Source: Candidatus Palauibacter poriticola
GTDB lineage: Bacteria; Gemmatimonadota; Gemmatimonadetes; Palauibacterales; Palauibacteraceae
NCBI GenBank assembly: GCA_012270965.1
Contig: JAAXHJ010000066.1
Coordinates: forward strand, 95,494 to 159,493
Reading direction: 5' to 3'
Length of the DNA: 64,000 bases
The position numbers were made by a program, and so were the translations under genes. Under the pieces are notes generated by a model. It made no database searches, had not been told where the DNA came from, and was given only the letters and a program-made list of their open reading frames with translations. Every line of letters starts with the position of its first letter. Position 1 is the first letter of the stretch. Positions 1 to 9,496 of the stretch are shown in pieces.

Positions 1-1547
<1,547 letters not shown>

Positions 1548-1574
1548 TTAGCACTCTGGCACGGCGAGTGCTAA
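1548..1574. promoter_or_regulatory. CIRCE operator (HrcA binding site)
   Basis: A perfect inverted repeat, TTAGCACTC, nine spacer bases, then GAGTGCTAA, begins 74 nt upstream of the groES start. This is the canonical CIRCE consensus bound by the repressor HrcA, which controls groESL and often dnaK operons in many phyla. It implies that an hrcA gene exists elsewhere in the genome. Both 9-base arms match exactly. Confidence 0.97.
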
Positions 1575-1835
1575 GGTGAGCCGAAGATACGCGGATGCAC
1601 CGCTCCGATCAAGAGGCTTCCGGAGTTCCGATCAAGAGGCTTGCGGACGGCCGGCTCGAGGGGCTGCGGCGAACGAGTGCGAACGGGGGCGGCGAACCGG
1701 GGCGAGGGTCGGCCGCGGCGCCCGTGCAAGGCTCGGCCGGGAGACGGTGCGAGGACTGGTCGGGAGGCGGGCGCGGGGGTTATGAAACCGGCCCCGCACC
1801 CCTATCGTAGGGGCGGGCCAGAAAGGGAGGTCGAC
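1575..1835. other. Intergenic region between groESL promoter and small membrane protein
   Basis: About 260 bases without a supported gene lie between the divergent groES and the small membrane-protein gene. They contain a direct repeat of CCGATCAAGAGGCTT (copies at about 1605-1619 and 1628-1642, 23-bp period). The rest is GC-rich sequence with no RNA gene or clear terminator that I can see. Promoters for the rightward gene are expected here but no confident -35/-10 pair stands out. Confidence 0.5.
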
Positions 1836-2054
1836 ATGTTTCGAGCAGCCGTAGTGCTGGTGGCCGCGGGCGCGGTGGGTGTGTGGGTGACGGGAATCCT
1901 CTTCTCCGTCGTCCTGCCCCTCGTGTGGATGGCCCTGAAGGTCGCGATCTTCGTCGCGGTCTTCTACCTCGTCGTGCGGATGATCAATCCGGAGTTCGCA
2001 AACAAGATGAAGGAGAAGTGCTGCGGCAGCGCCGCCTTCTTCCGCGGGTCCTGA
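1836..2054 (+). CDS. Small hydrophobic membrane protein, unknown function
   Basis: A 72-residue product. The start ATG at 1836 is supported by an AAAGGGAGG Shine-Dalgarno sequence 5 nt upstream. Residues 2-48 are almost continuously hydrophobic and probably form two transmembrane helices (about 4-23 and 28-48). A short charged tail follows with a CC pair (KMKEKCCGSAA). I do not recognise a family. The good ribosome site, the clear membrane character and the isolated position divergent from groESL support a real gene. An upstream in-frame extension exists but is low-complexity and lacks a ribosome site. Confidence 0.65.
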   Translation: MFRAAVVLVAAGAVGVWVTGILFSVVLPLVWMALKVAIFVAVFYLVVRMINPEFANKMKEKCCGSAAFFRGS

Positions 2055-2096
2055 CGCCCGCTTGTCGTCGCGCGCTAGCAGTCCGAGAAAGGACCG

Positions 2097-2187
2097 CCGG
2101 CACCCCGAGACGCCGGCACAGCCCGAGACGCCGACAGCCCGAGACGCCGACAGCCCGAGACGCCGCCGGCACCCCGAGTCGCCAGCA
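2097..2187. repeat. Short tandem array, unit CCCGAGACGCCG
   Basis: Five copies of CCCGAGACGCCG (the last reads CCCGAGTCGCC) start at about 2104, 2122, 2138, 2154 and 2173. The spacing is 16-19 bases, separated by GACAG- or GCACA-like linkers. The array abuts the 3' end of coaX and fills the space after the small membrane protein gene. Spacers are too short and too similar to be CRISPR. Confidence 0.8.
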
Positions 2188-2190
2188 AGC

Positions 2191-2961
2191 CTAGTCGGTC
2201 GGCGCTCCCAACAGGTATCGGTCGGCGATCGCAAGGCCGGTGATCGTCAGCGCCGGTTCGATGCGGTCGACGGTTCGGCAGTGCGGCCCCACAACCCGCG
2301 CGAGTCCGCCCGTCGCGACGATGAGCGGCTCGCGCCCCCATTCCTCCACGATCCGCCGCACGATGCCGTCGATCCCCTCCACCACCGAGTAGAACCCGCC
2401 GCTCCGTAGGCAGTCCCGCGTGTTGCGGCCGATGACCCGAGCCGGTTCCTCCACGTGGATCTGCGGGAGCTGCGCCGTCGAGCGCGCGAGCTGGTCCGTG
2501 CCGGCCGTGGGCCCGGGCGCGATGACGCCGCCCACGAAGACGCCATCGGCCGTAATGCAGTCGAAGGTCGTCGCCGTCCCGAGGTCCACGACGACGGTGT
2601 CGCGACGGTAGAGTTCCGCCGCGGCGAGCGTGTTCGCGATGCGGTCGGCGCCGACTTCGAGGGGGTGGTCGACGTCCAGCCGGACGGGGATGGGAGAGCC
2701 GCCGCTCAGGAAGCGCAGCGGAGCGTCGAGGCTCCCGCCCACCGCCAGCCAGACCCGGTGCAGCGCCGGAACGACGGAACCAACGACGATGCGCTCCGGG
2801 GCCGGCAGTTTCCGGGCCCCGAGGAGCCCCCGGAGCTGGAGTCCGATCTCGTCCGCCGTTCGCCGACGATCCGTCGCGATCCGCCACGTGTGCACGGGGG
2901 TGACATCCTCGAACCAGCCGAGGACTGATTCGGTGTTCCCGATGTCTACGGTGAGGAGCAT
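2191..2961 (-). CDS. coaX: Type III pantothenate kinase
   Basis: Phosphorylates pantothenate in the first step of coenzyme A synthesis, in the cytoplasm. The 256-residue product has the ASKHA-fold signature of CoaX: DIGNT at 6-10, GADR at 104-107 and DLGTATTFD at 126-134, plus the later GIDGIVRRI segment. The start MLLTVDIGNT was chosen because family members begin immediately before the DxGNT motif; a longer frame upstream lies inside birA. It lies 4 nt after the birA stop, so the two are co-transcribed, a common pairing for CoaX. The 3' end runs into a tandem array. Confidence 0.95.
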   Translation of the reverse strand: MLLTVDIGNTESVLGWFEDVTPVHTWRIATDRRRTADEIGLQLRGLLGARKLPAPERIVVGSVVPALHRVWLAVGGSLDAPLRFLSGGSPIPVRLDVDHPLEVGADRIANTLAAAELYRRDTVVVDLGTATTFDCITADGVFVGGVIAPGPTAGTDQLARSTAQLPQIHVEEPARVIGRNTRDCLRSGGFYSVVEGIDGIVRRIVEEWGREPLIVATGGLARVVGPHCRTVDRIEPALTITGLAIADRYLLGAPTD

Positions 2962-2965
2962 GGGG

Positions 2966-3784
2966 TCAGCTTTCGCCAAGAACGATGGAGCCCGCGACGA
3001 CGCGGCGCAGGGCACCTCCGCGCGGCCGCAGCAGGAGGGCGCCGTCCGGAGCGATCCCGGCGGCGAGGCCAACGGCCGGTGCGCGGTCCGAGAGGCGGTG
3101 CTCGACCCAGCGGTTCTTCAACCAGTCGAGACGGTCGAGTTCATCGAGCGACGCCGCGTCGAGTGAGGTCGGGGCCCGGGGGAGTCGGCGCTCGAGTCCC
3201 ACCACCACCGCATCCGCAACGTCGATTAGGCGCGACGGACCCACGCAGTCGGCAAGGGCCACCGCTCCGTCCACATCATCCGGCAGCCGGCCGGACTCGA
3301 CGTTGATGCCGACGCCCACGACGAGGGACGCCTCCCCGCCACCGGCCCGGGCCGACTCCGCCAAGATGCCGCCGAGCTTCCGCTCCCGCGCCATGAGGTC
3401 GTTGGGCCACTTCACGGCCGCGCCGAGGCCCGGGAAGCGCCGGTTCAGCTCGCGCGCGAGATCGACCCCGGCCACGACCGTGACGAGCGGCGGGACGGTG
3501 GCTTCACGCAGGCGAAACGCCATGCTGAGGTAGACGCCGGCCCCCGCCGGAGAGGCCCAGCTCCGGCCCGCCCTTCCCCGCCCGGCCGTCTGCTGACGGC
3601 AGAGGACGATCGTGCCGGACGGCGCCCCGGCTTCCGCCAGCTCGCGGGCGAGATCGTTCGTCGAGGGGACGCGGTCGAAGGCGAAGACCGACTCCCGGTC
3701 CCAGTGCTCGCGCAGGGCGGCGACAGGCTCCCCGGCCCAATCTTCCGCCTCTTGTGCGAGCATGGTCGCTCCGACGTCAGTCAT
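2966..3784 (-). CDS. birA: Biotin--[acetyl-CoA-carboxylase] ligase (monofunctional BirA)
   Basis: Attaches biotin to the carrier protein of acetyl-CoA carboxylase through a biotinyl-AMP intermediate. The 272-residue product carries STNDLA (41-46), the adenylate-binding loop GRGRAGRSW (68-76) and KWPNDL (125-130). There is no N-terminal winged helix-turn-helix, so this is the enzyme-only class rather than the E. coli-type repressor. The ATG at 3784 is used here; MLAQE eight codons inside is an alternative. It lies upstream of coaX in the same transcription unit. Confidence 0.93.
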   Translation of the reverse strand: MTDVGATMLAQEAEDWAGEPVAALREHWDRESVFAFDRVPSTNDLARELAEAGAPSGTIVLCRQQTAGRGRAGRSWASPAGAGVYLSMAFRLREATVPPLVTVVAGVDLARELNRRFPGLGAAVKWPNDLMARERKLGGILAESARAGGGEASLVVGVGINVESGRLPDDVDGAVALADCVGPSRLIDVADAVVVGLERRLPRAPTSLDAASLDELDRLDWLKNRWVEHRLSDRAPAVGLAAGIAPDGALLLRPRGGALRRVVAGSIVLGES

Positions 3785-3785
3785 T

Positions 3786-3882
3786 CAACGGTCATCCGCG
3801 CAGCGCCCTCCGTTCGAGGGGAACGGCCAGCACGAAAACGCAGACCCGGTGTCGGCCATGCGACGGTCATCCGCGCAGCGCC
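3786..3882. repeat. Direct repeat duplicating the 3' end of uppP
   Basis: The sequence ACGGTCATCCGCGCAGCGCC occurs at 3788-3807 and again at 3863-3882. The second copy contains the stop codon and last codons of uppP, and the first lies just downstream of it near the birA start. It looks like a local duplication of the gene end. The intervening 55 bases hold nothing recognisable. Confidence 0.75.
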
Positions 3883-4667
3883 GGCCAGATCGCGGCCGCG
3901 GCCAGGTACCCTCCGCCGATGAGCCAGCAGTACCAGGCGAAGCGGTGGAAGACACGCCGTTCAAGCATCCGCAGGAAGATACGGATGGCGAACACCCCTG
4001 ACAGGGCCGCGGCCGCGAAGGCAATCGCGAGGGGCAGCGTCCCGGCCGCGAGTCCGGCCTCTCCGAGAGCCGGCGCCTGCAGCGTGGCCGCCCCTCCGAT
4101 GGCGGGGATGGAGAGGAGAAAGGAGAACTCGGCCGCGCGGCGGGGTTCGACGCCGGCGGCAGTCGCCGCGGCCACGGTGCTTCCCGAACGGGAAATCCCG
4201 GGCAGGATGGCGGCCGCCTGCGCCACACCGATCGCCAGCGCCCCGCCGACGGTCGGCCGCGCCCGCGTGCCCCGGCGCGACAGGGGCCGGATCGACCACA
4301 CGACGGCGCCGGTGACGAGCAGCATCGCCGCCGCGAGCACGGGCCGTTCGAATGTGGGCTCGAGCGCGCCCCGCAGGCCGAGCCCGACGGCGGCGGCCGG
4401 AAGCGTGGCCGCCGCCAGGAGTCCGACATCCCCGAGACTCCCGCGATCCGCCGAGCACACGCCCCGCACGAGCGCCGCGAGGCGTCCGCGATAGACCCAG
4501 CACACGGCGCACAGCGTCGCGACGTGCACGGTGACTTCGAACAGGACGCCGGGGAGTTCGACCCCGAACAACGCCTGCCCGAGAACGAGATGCCCGGAAC
4601 TCGACACGGGCAGGAACTCGGTGAGACCCTGCACGACGCCGAGGACAAAGGCTTCAAACGGGTTCAC
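3867..4667 (-). CDS. uppP: Undecaprenyl-diphosphatase UppP (BacA family)
   Basis: Integral membrane phosphatase that recycles undecaprenyl pyrophosphate to the lipid carrier for peptidoglycan and other cell-wall polymers. The 266-residue product has both family signatures: TEFLPVSSSGH at 16-26 and PGISRSGST in the second half, among several transmembrane helices. The start is GTG at 4667, overlapping the bshA stop by 4 nt (GTGA), which implies translational coupling. It ends the secD-to-uppP run. The last codons are duplicated downstream. Confidence 0.96.
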   Translation of the reverse strand: MNPFEAFVLGVVQGLTEFLPVSSSGHLVLGQALFGVELPGVLFEVTVHVATLCAVCWVYRGRLAALVRGVCSADRGSLGDVGLLAAATLPAAAVGLGLRGALEPTFERPVLAAAMLLVTGAVVWSIRPLSRRGTRARPTVGGALAIGVAQAAAILPGISRSGSTVAAATAAGVEPRRAAEFSFLLSIPAIGGAATLQAPALGEAGLAAGTLPLAIAFAAAALSGVFAIRIFLRMLERRVFHRFAWYCWLIGGGYLAAAAIWPALRG

Positions 4668-5818
4668 TCGGTCCCAACCCCGGAGCCGTCCCCCTCGGCG
4701 AGGACGGCGCGGTACAACGACTCGTAGCGGGGGACGATGCGGTTGATCGTGAAGCGCCCGAGGGCCCGATCCCGTGCCGCGGTCGAGAACGCGTCCCAGC
4801 GCGCCTCATCGCTCAGCAGCGAGATCGCCGATGCCGCCATGGCGTCGACCGCTCCGACCGGATGGAGGTACCCGGTCACGCCGTCCTCCACGACCTCGTC
4901 GAGGCCCGTCCCGGAGGACCCCACGACGGGAACCGCGGAAGCCTGCGCCTCCAGCGCCACCAAGCCGAAGGACTCCTGCTCGCTCGGGAGGAGGAAGAGA
5001 TCGGCGCCGGCGAGGAGTTCGGCGACGGAGTCGATCTTGCCGAGAAACACGACCCGCTCCGCGATGCCCAACTCTGCGGCGATTTCCGAGGCGCGCTGCC
5101 GCTCCGGCCCGTCTCCCACGAGGATGAGGCGGGCCGGCAGGGCGCGCTGGATCCGCGCGAACATCTCCATGAGGTCCGGGATCCGCTTGACCGCCCGAAA
5201 GTTCGAGATGTGCATCACGATCTTCTCTCCGGCCCTCGCGAGCCGGTGCCGACCCCGGTGGCGCTCGCAGTCGTAGATCCGCGGATCGACGAAGTTCGGG
5301 ATGACCTCGATCGCGCAGCGGGCGCAGTCGAAGTCGCGGTGCGTGCGCTCGCGGAGCCACTCGGAGACGGCGGTGATCCGGTCGGACTTCTCGATCGAGA
5401 AGCGGGTGATCGACCAGTACGACGGGTCCTGGCCCACGAGCGTGATGTCCGTCCCGTGCAGGGTCGTCACGAGCTTCACGTCGCGGCCTCCGTCCCGGAG
5501 CATGTCGCGCGCGATCCATCCCGCCGTCGCGTGCGGGATCGCGTAGTGCACGTGGAGGAGGTCGAGTCCCTCGCGCCTGGCCACTTCGTGCATCGTGACG
5601 GCGAGCGCGAGCGAGTAGGGGGGATACTCGAACAGCGGGTAGCGGTTGACCTCGACCTCGTGGAAGTAGACGCCATCGATGAAGTGGGTGAGACGGAAAG
5701 GCTGCGCGTAGGAGATGAAGTGTACCTCGTGCCCCCTGCGGGCGAGGCCGAGCCCCAGCTCCGTGGCGATCGCCCCCGAGCCCCCGTACGTCGGATAGCA
5801 GGTGATCCCGATCTTCAT
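4664..5818 (-). CDS. bshA: N-acetyl-alpha-D-glucosaminyl L-malate synthase BshA
   Basis: GT4-family glycosyltransferase expected to make GlcNAc-malate from UDP-GlcNAc and L-malate, the first step of bacillithiol synthesis. The 384-residue product starts MKIGITCYPTYGGSG, very typical of BshA, continues with LHVHYAIPHA and TTLHGTDITLVG, and has the GT4 EQESFGLVALEA motif at about 280-291. The inner ATG at 5818 fits this N-terminus; a longer frame runs into miaA. The gene sits 10 nt after miaA and overlaps uppP by 4 nt. bshB and bshC are not in the window, so a full pathway is inference. Confidence 0.93.
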   Translation of the reverse strand: MKIGITCYPTYGGSGAIATELGLGLARRGHEVHFISYAQPFRLTHFIDGVYFHEVEVNRYPLFEYPPYSLALAVTMHEVARREGLDLLHVHYAIPHATAGWIARDMLRDGGRDVKLVTTLHGTDITLVGQDPSYWSITRFSIEKSDRITAVSEWLRERTHRDFDCARCAIEVIPNFVDPRIYDCERHRGRHRLARAGEKIVMHISNFRAVKRIPDLMEMFARIQRALPARLILVGDGPERQRASEIAAELGIAERVVFLGKIDSVAELLAGADLFLLPSEQESFGLVALEAQASAVPVVGSSGTGLDEVVEDGVTGYLHPVGAVDAMAASAISLLSDEARWDAFSTAARDRALGRFTINRIVPRYESLYRAVLAEGDGSGVGTE

Positions 5819-5828
5819 CGTCCCGTCT

Positions 5829-6773
5829 TCACCCTGATGCGCGCCAGCCGGCTGCAATGCGGCGCGCAAGTTGCCCCGGCGTCGTCGACCCGTCCAGCGC
5901 CCGAAGCACGACGGCGTCCTCCGGCACCTGGTGCCGGAACCATGTCCGCTGCCGGCGCGCGTAGCGCCAGGTGGCCCTCGACACCCGCGCGATCGTCTCG
6001 TCCACCCCCGCCTCGCCCCGGACGAGCGCCGCGACGTCCGCATAACCCAGCGCGTCGAAGGCGCGCGACCCGTCGAGGCCGCGCGCCAAGAGGCCGCGAA
6101 CCTCCTCCGGCCAAGCGCCGCCGCGGATCAACACCTCGGCGCGGCGCGCGATCCGTTCGCGGAGGAGCGGCGCGGGCCACTCCAGCACATGGGTCGAGGT
6201 CCGCAGCGGCGGGCGTTCGGCCGGCGCTCTCGCCATCCAACGAGAGAGCGGCTCGCCCGTCAGGAGCGCGAGTTCCACCGTGCGCGCCGCCCGCTGCCGG
6301 TCGAGCGGGTGGTGCCGCGCCGCCAGCTCCGGATCGAGGCGGGCCGCCCAGCGCGCGAGATCGCCGCGTTCGATCCGGTTCAGCCAGGCGCGCAGCGCCG
6401 CCCGGCGCGCCGGATCGAGCGGAGGCTCCTGGAACATCGGGTGCGTGAGCGCGCGCAGGAACAGCCCCGTCCCGCCGGCGAGGATGGGGACGCGACCCCG
6501 CGCCCGGATCTCGGCCAGCCAGCGGGTCGCCAGGCGGGCGAAGCGACCCGCGCCGTAGCGTTCGCGCGGGTCGAGAAAGCCGACGCCGTGGTGCGGCGCG
6601 GCGGCGAGTTCGCCGGCGGAGGGCGCCGCGGTCCCGATGGCGAAGCCGCGGTACGCTTGGCGGCTGTCCATGGAGATGATCTCGCCATCCAGCCGCCGCG
6701 CAACCTCGATGGCGATGGATGTCTTGCCCGAGGCGGTGGGCCCCGCGATGGTCGGCACGGGCGAACTCTCCAC
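5829..6773 (-). CDS. miaA: tRNA dimethylallyltransferase
   Basis: Adds the isopentenyl group to A37 of tRNAs that read codons beginning with U. The 314-residue product has the P-loop GPTASGKTS at 11-19, DSRQAYRG at 36-43, GGTGLFLRAL in the middle and the late RRQRTWFRHQ segment typical of MiaA. The mutL stop lies 10 nt upstream and bshA begins 10 nt downstream, so it is embedded in the operon. mutL-miaA adjacency is a widespread arrangement, which supports both calls. Confidence 0.97.
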   Translation of the reverse strand: MESSPVPTIAGPTASGKTSIAIEVARRLDGEIISMDSRQAYRGFAIGTAAPSAGELAAAPHHGVGFLDPRERYGAGRFARLATRWLAEIRARGRVPILAGGTGLFLRALTHPMFQEPPLDPARRAALRAWLNRIERGDLARWAARLDPELAARHHPLDRQRAARTVELALLTGEPLSRWMARAPAERPPLRTSTHVLEWPAPLLRERIARRAEVLIRGGAWPEEVRGLLARGLDGSRAFDALGYADVAALVRGEAGVDETIARVSRATWRYARRQRTWFRHQVPEDAVVLRALDGSTTPGQLARRIAAGWRASG

Positions 6774-6783
6774 GGGCCGGCGG

Positions 6784-8589
6784 CTATCCGCGGCCGAACC
6801 GCCGGTCGAGTTCCTCGACGCTCAGGCGCACGATCGTCGGGCGGCCGTGGACATCGTGGCCGGGCAGCGGCGTCGCGAACAGCCGGTCGAAGAGTTCCCT
6901 CGCCTCCTCCGGGGAGATGTGCTCGCCCGCCTTGATGGCTCCCTTGCACGCCATACTCTTCGCGAGCCGCTCGTGCTGGCTGCGCGCCGTGTTCACGAGC
7001 GGGGAGCCCTCCGCCAGTTCCCGCACCATCTCGCGCAGGCAGCGCTCGGCGTCGAAGCGGGCGTGGGGCTGCGGGGCCGCCGTCAGAATCCAAGTCCGCT
7101 CGCCGAACGGCTCCAGCTCGAAACCCTGCCGGGCGAGCAGTCCGGCGAGAGCCTCGACCGCCTCGGCCTCCGGCGGCGAAAACTGCAGGGTGACCGGAAA
7201 GAGGAGCGCCTGGGACGTGCCGCCCCCGGCTTCGAACCGCGCCATGATCTCCTCGTAAAGTACCCGCTCGTGCGCGGAGTGCTGGTCGACGATGAGGAGT
7301 CCCTCGCGGGTCGCGGCGAGGATGTAGCGGTCGTGGAGTTGCCACAGCTCCGGGCCCGCGAACGGCGGCGCCGCCGCGCCCCCCGGCCCACTCGCCCCGG
7401 CCTTGGCCCCGGTCTCGGCTCCCGGCTCGCCCGCCACGCCCGCGTCGTCCCGTCCGGAGACGAAGAGCGCGAACTGCGGCGTCTCCGCGGACGGCTCGCC
7501 GCGGCGTTTCGCGGTGCGGCCACGCGGGGACGTTCGCGGGCCTCGTCCCGCGTCGGGCGCCTCGCCGCGGATTCCCATCGGCTTCGTCGAATCGAGCCGC
7601 GCCAGCGCGGCGCCAACGGCATCGCGAACCGCCGTCTCGACGCGCCCGCGGTCGCGGAAACGCACCTCCGCTTTGGCCGGATGAACGTTGACATCAACGG
7701 ATGCGGGCGGCGTTTCTATCCGCAGGAAGAGACTCGGCCGCAGGCCCTCGACGACCGTCGTCCGGAAGGCGTCGTCCACCAGGCGCAGGAGAGCGGGATC
7801 CCGGAAGGGACGGCCGTTCACGAAGGTGTAGCGGCGCCCTCCCCTCGCCCGCGCCGCATCGGGCCGCTGAATGAAGCCCCGGATCCGCACGGGCCCGTCC
7901 GCGTCTTCCACGGGAATGAGCGTGGGGGCGAGGTCTCCCCACAGCTGTTCGATCCGTCCGAGCCACTCCCGAGCCGGGGCGAGATCCATGGAGGCCCGGC
8001 GATTCGACTCGAGCCGAAAGGCGACGCCGGGGTTCGCAAGCGCGAGGAGCACGAGCGCTTCGCCCGCGGCCCGCGTCTCGGCGGCGGCGCTCCTGAGGAA
8101 CTTCGCGCGCGCCGGAAGATCGTGGAACAGCGCCCGGACCGTCACCGTCGTGCCGCGCCGGCGCGGCACGTCATCGACGCTGCGGATGCGACCGAAATCG
8201 ACCCGCGCCCGCACGCCCTCCGCCGGGCTCGGCGCGGTGTGCAACTCGAACCGGCTGACCGCCGCGATCGAGGGCAGCGCCTCGCCGCGGAAGCCGAAGG
8301 AGCGGACGCTCCGCAGATCATCCACGCTCCGGATCTTGCTCGTCGCGTGCCGGTCCAGCGCGAGCACGGCGTCCTCGCGATTCATCCCGCTCCCGTCGTC
8401 CGACACCCGGATCTCGCTCTTCCCTCCGTTGCGCAGCCCGACCTCGACGCGACGCGCCCCGGCATCGACCGCGTTCTCGGCGAGTTCCTTGACAACGGAG
8501 GCGGGACGCTCCACGACCTCGCCCGCCGCGATCTGGTTCGCGACATGGTCGGGCAGGATCCGCACGCCACCCGCCCGCGGTCGATTCAC
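6784..8589 (-). CDS. mutL: DNA mismatch repair protein MutL (endonuclease-type)
   Basis: Mismatch-repair ATPase that links mismatch recognition to strand removal. The 601-residue product has the GHKL ATPase motifs: LPDHVANQIAAGEVVERP at the N-terminus, then DDGSGM and GFRGEAL. A low-complexity linker follows, then a C-terminal dimer domain. The C-terminal domain has DQHSAHERVLYEE, matching the DQHA(X)2E(X)4E metal motif of nicking MutLs, and ACKGAIKAG. The CPHGRP motif reads DVHGRP, so its Cys is absent. The start is GTG at 8589, overlapping the tatD stop by 4 nt; longer in-frame extensions lie inside tatD. Confidence 0.97.
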   Translation of the reverse strand: MNRPRAGGVRILPDHVANQIAAGEVVERPASVVKELAENAVDAGARRVEVGLRNGGKSEIRVSDDGSGMNREDAVLALDRHATSKIRSVDDLRSVRSFGFRGEALPSIAAVSRFELHTAPSPAEGVRARVDFGRIRSVDDVPRRRGTTVTVRALFHDLPARAKFLRSAAAETRAAGEALVLLALANPGVAFRLESNRRASMDLAPAREWLGRIEQLWGDLAPTLIPVEDADGPVRIRGFIQRPDAARARGGRRYTFVNGRPFRDPALLRLVDDAFRTTVVEGLRPSLFLRIETPPASVDVNVHPAKAEVRFRDRGRVETAVRDAVGAALARLDSTKPMGIRGEAPDAGRGPRTSPRGRTAKRRGEPSAETPQFALFVSGRDDAGVAGEPGAETGAKAGASGPGGAAAPPFAGPELWQLHDRYILAATREGLLIVDQHSAHERVLYEEIMARFEAGGGTSQALLFPVTLQFSPPEAEAVEALAGLLARQGFELEPFGERTWILTAAPQPHARFDAERCLREMVRELAEGSPLVNTARSQHERLAKSMACKGAIKAGEHISPEEARELFDRLFATPLPGHDVHGRPTIVRLSVEELDRRFGRG

Positions 8590-9440
8590 GCCGCGCCCTC
8601 CCACGGCCCGTGGCGAACCCCCGCGGATGCGGCGGCGCTCGAACGCAGCGGAGCTTCGCCATGGGCTGCTAGGCGGTAGAAGCGGCGGGCGTTCTCCGCC
8701 GTGAGCGCCGCGGCCTCCTCGAAGGCCACGCCGCACACCTCCGCCAGCCGCCGGCACGTGTGCGCGAGGTAGGCGGGCTCGTTGCGGCGTCCGCGGCGGG
8801 GGGCGGGCGCGAGGTAGGGGGCGTCGGTCTCGATGAGGAGCCGATGCGCCGGCACCGCGCGGGCCCACTCGGCCAGCTCGGGGACAAACGTGAGCAGACC
8901 CGAGAACGAGACGTACCAGTCCGCATCCAAGGCGGCATCGAGGAGTGCCTCGCCTCCCGTGAAGCAGTGCAGCACTCCGGCGGCGCCGTCGCCGTACTCC
9001 CTCACCCGCTCCGCCGTTTCGGCCTCCGCGGAGCGCGAATGTACGATGATCGGCAGACCGAGCCGCGCCGCCAACCCAAGGTGCGCCTCGAAGTTCTCCA
9101 GCTGTGCCCGCCGGTCCGCATTGTCGTAATGGAAGTCCAGACCCGTCTCCCCGATCGCGACGACTTCGGGGGCTTCGGCGATGCGTTCGATCTCGTCCAT
9201 GAGGGAGGTCGAGGTCCGGTCCGCCGCGTGGGGATGGAGCCCGGCCGTCGCCCACAGGCCGGGCGTCCGCGCGGCCAGCGCCACGGCCTCCCCCGCGTCC
9301 TCGGGGTCCGAGGCGACGGTGACCATCAGGCGTACGCCCCGCGCGCGGGCCCGGTCCACGACCTCGTCGAGATCGGGGACGAAGCGGGCCGCCGTCAGAT
9401 GCAGGTGCGAATCGAAGAGCGTCGTCCCGGTCCGCGCCAC
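8586..9440 (-). CDS. tatD: TatD family metal-dependent DNase/hydrolase
   Basis: TIM-barrel metal-dependent hydrolase of the TatD family (3'-exonuclease or D-aminoacyl-tRNA deacylase-type activities are known). The 284-residue product starts with GTG, giving VARTGTTLFDSHLHL, where the HxH is at residues 12-14. It continues with GLHPHAAD, GETGLDFHYD, IVHSRSAE, LHCFTGG and ETDAPYLAP, all family signatures. The last 25-30 residues, after ENARRFYRL, are encoded by a copy of the dispersed palindromic repeat. The stop overlaps mutL. The GTG start is inferred from spacing before the HxH motif. Confidence 0.92.
   Translation of the reverse strand: MARTGTTLFDSHLHLTAARFVPDLDEVVDRARARGVRLMVTVASDPEDAGEAVALAARTPGLWATAGLHPHAADRTSTSLMDEIERIAEAPEVVAIGETGLDFHYDNADRRAQLENFEAHLGLAARLGLPIIVHSRSAEAETAERVREYGDGAAGVLHCFTGGEALLDAALDADWYVSFSGLLTFVPELAEWARAVPAHRLLIETDAPYLAPAPRRGRRNEPAYLAHTCRRLAEVCGVAFEEAAALTAENARRFYRLAAHGEAPLRSSAAASAGVRHGPWEGAA
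8604..8668. repeat. Dispersed palindromic repeat, copy inside tatD 3' end
   Basis: The arms GCCCGTGGCGAA (8606-8617) and TTCGCCATGGGC (8655-8666) form an inverted repeat with one mismatch. They enclose CGGCGCTCGAACGCAG, the reverse complement of the core seen elsewhere. The element is translated as the C-terminal tail of TatD. Confidence 0.8.
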
Positions 9441-9448
9441 CGCTTCAC

Positions 9449-9490
9449 CGCGTTCGGCGCTGACGCGGGGTTTCGCCACGGCCTGCTGGC
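9449..9490. repeat. Dispersed palindromic repeat, half copy between secF and tatD
   Basis: A right-half copy of the repeat, with GGCGCTGACGCGGGG followed by TTTCGCCACGG and CTGCTGG. It fills nearly the whole 56-nt gap between the secF stop and the tatD start. No left arm is present. Confidence 0.7.
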
Positions 9491-9496
9491 GCGGCG

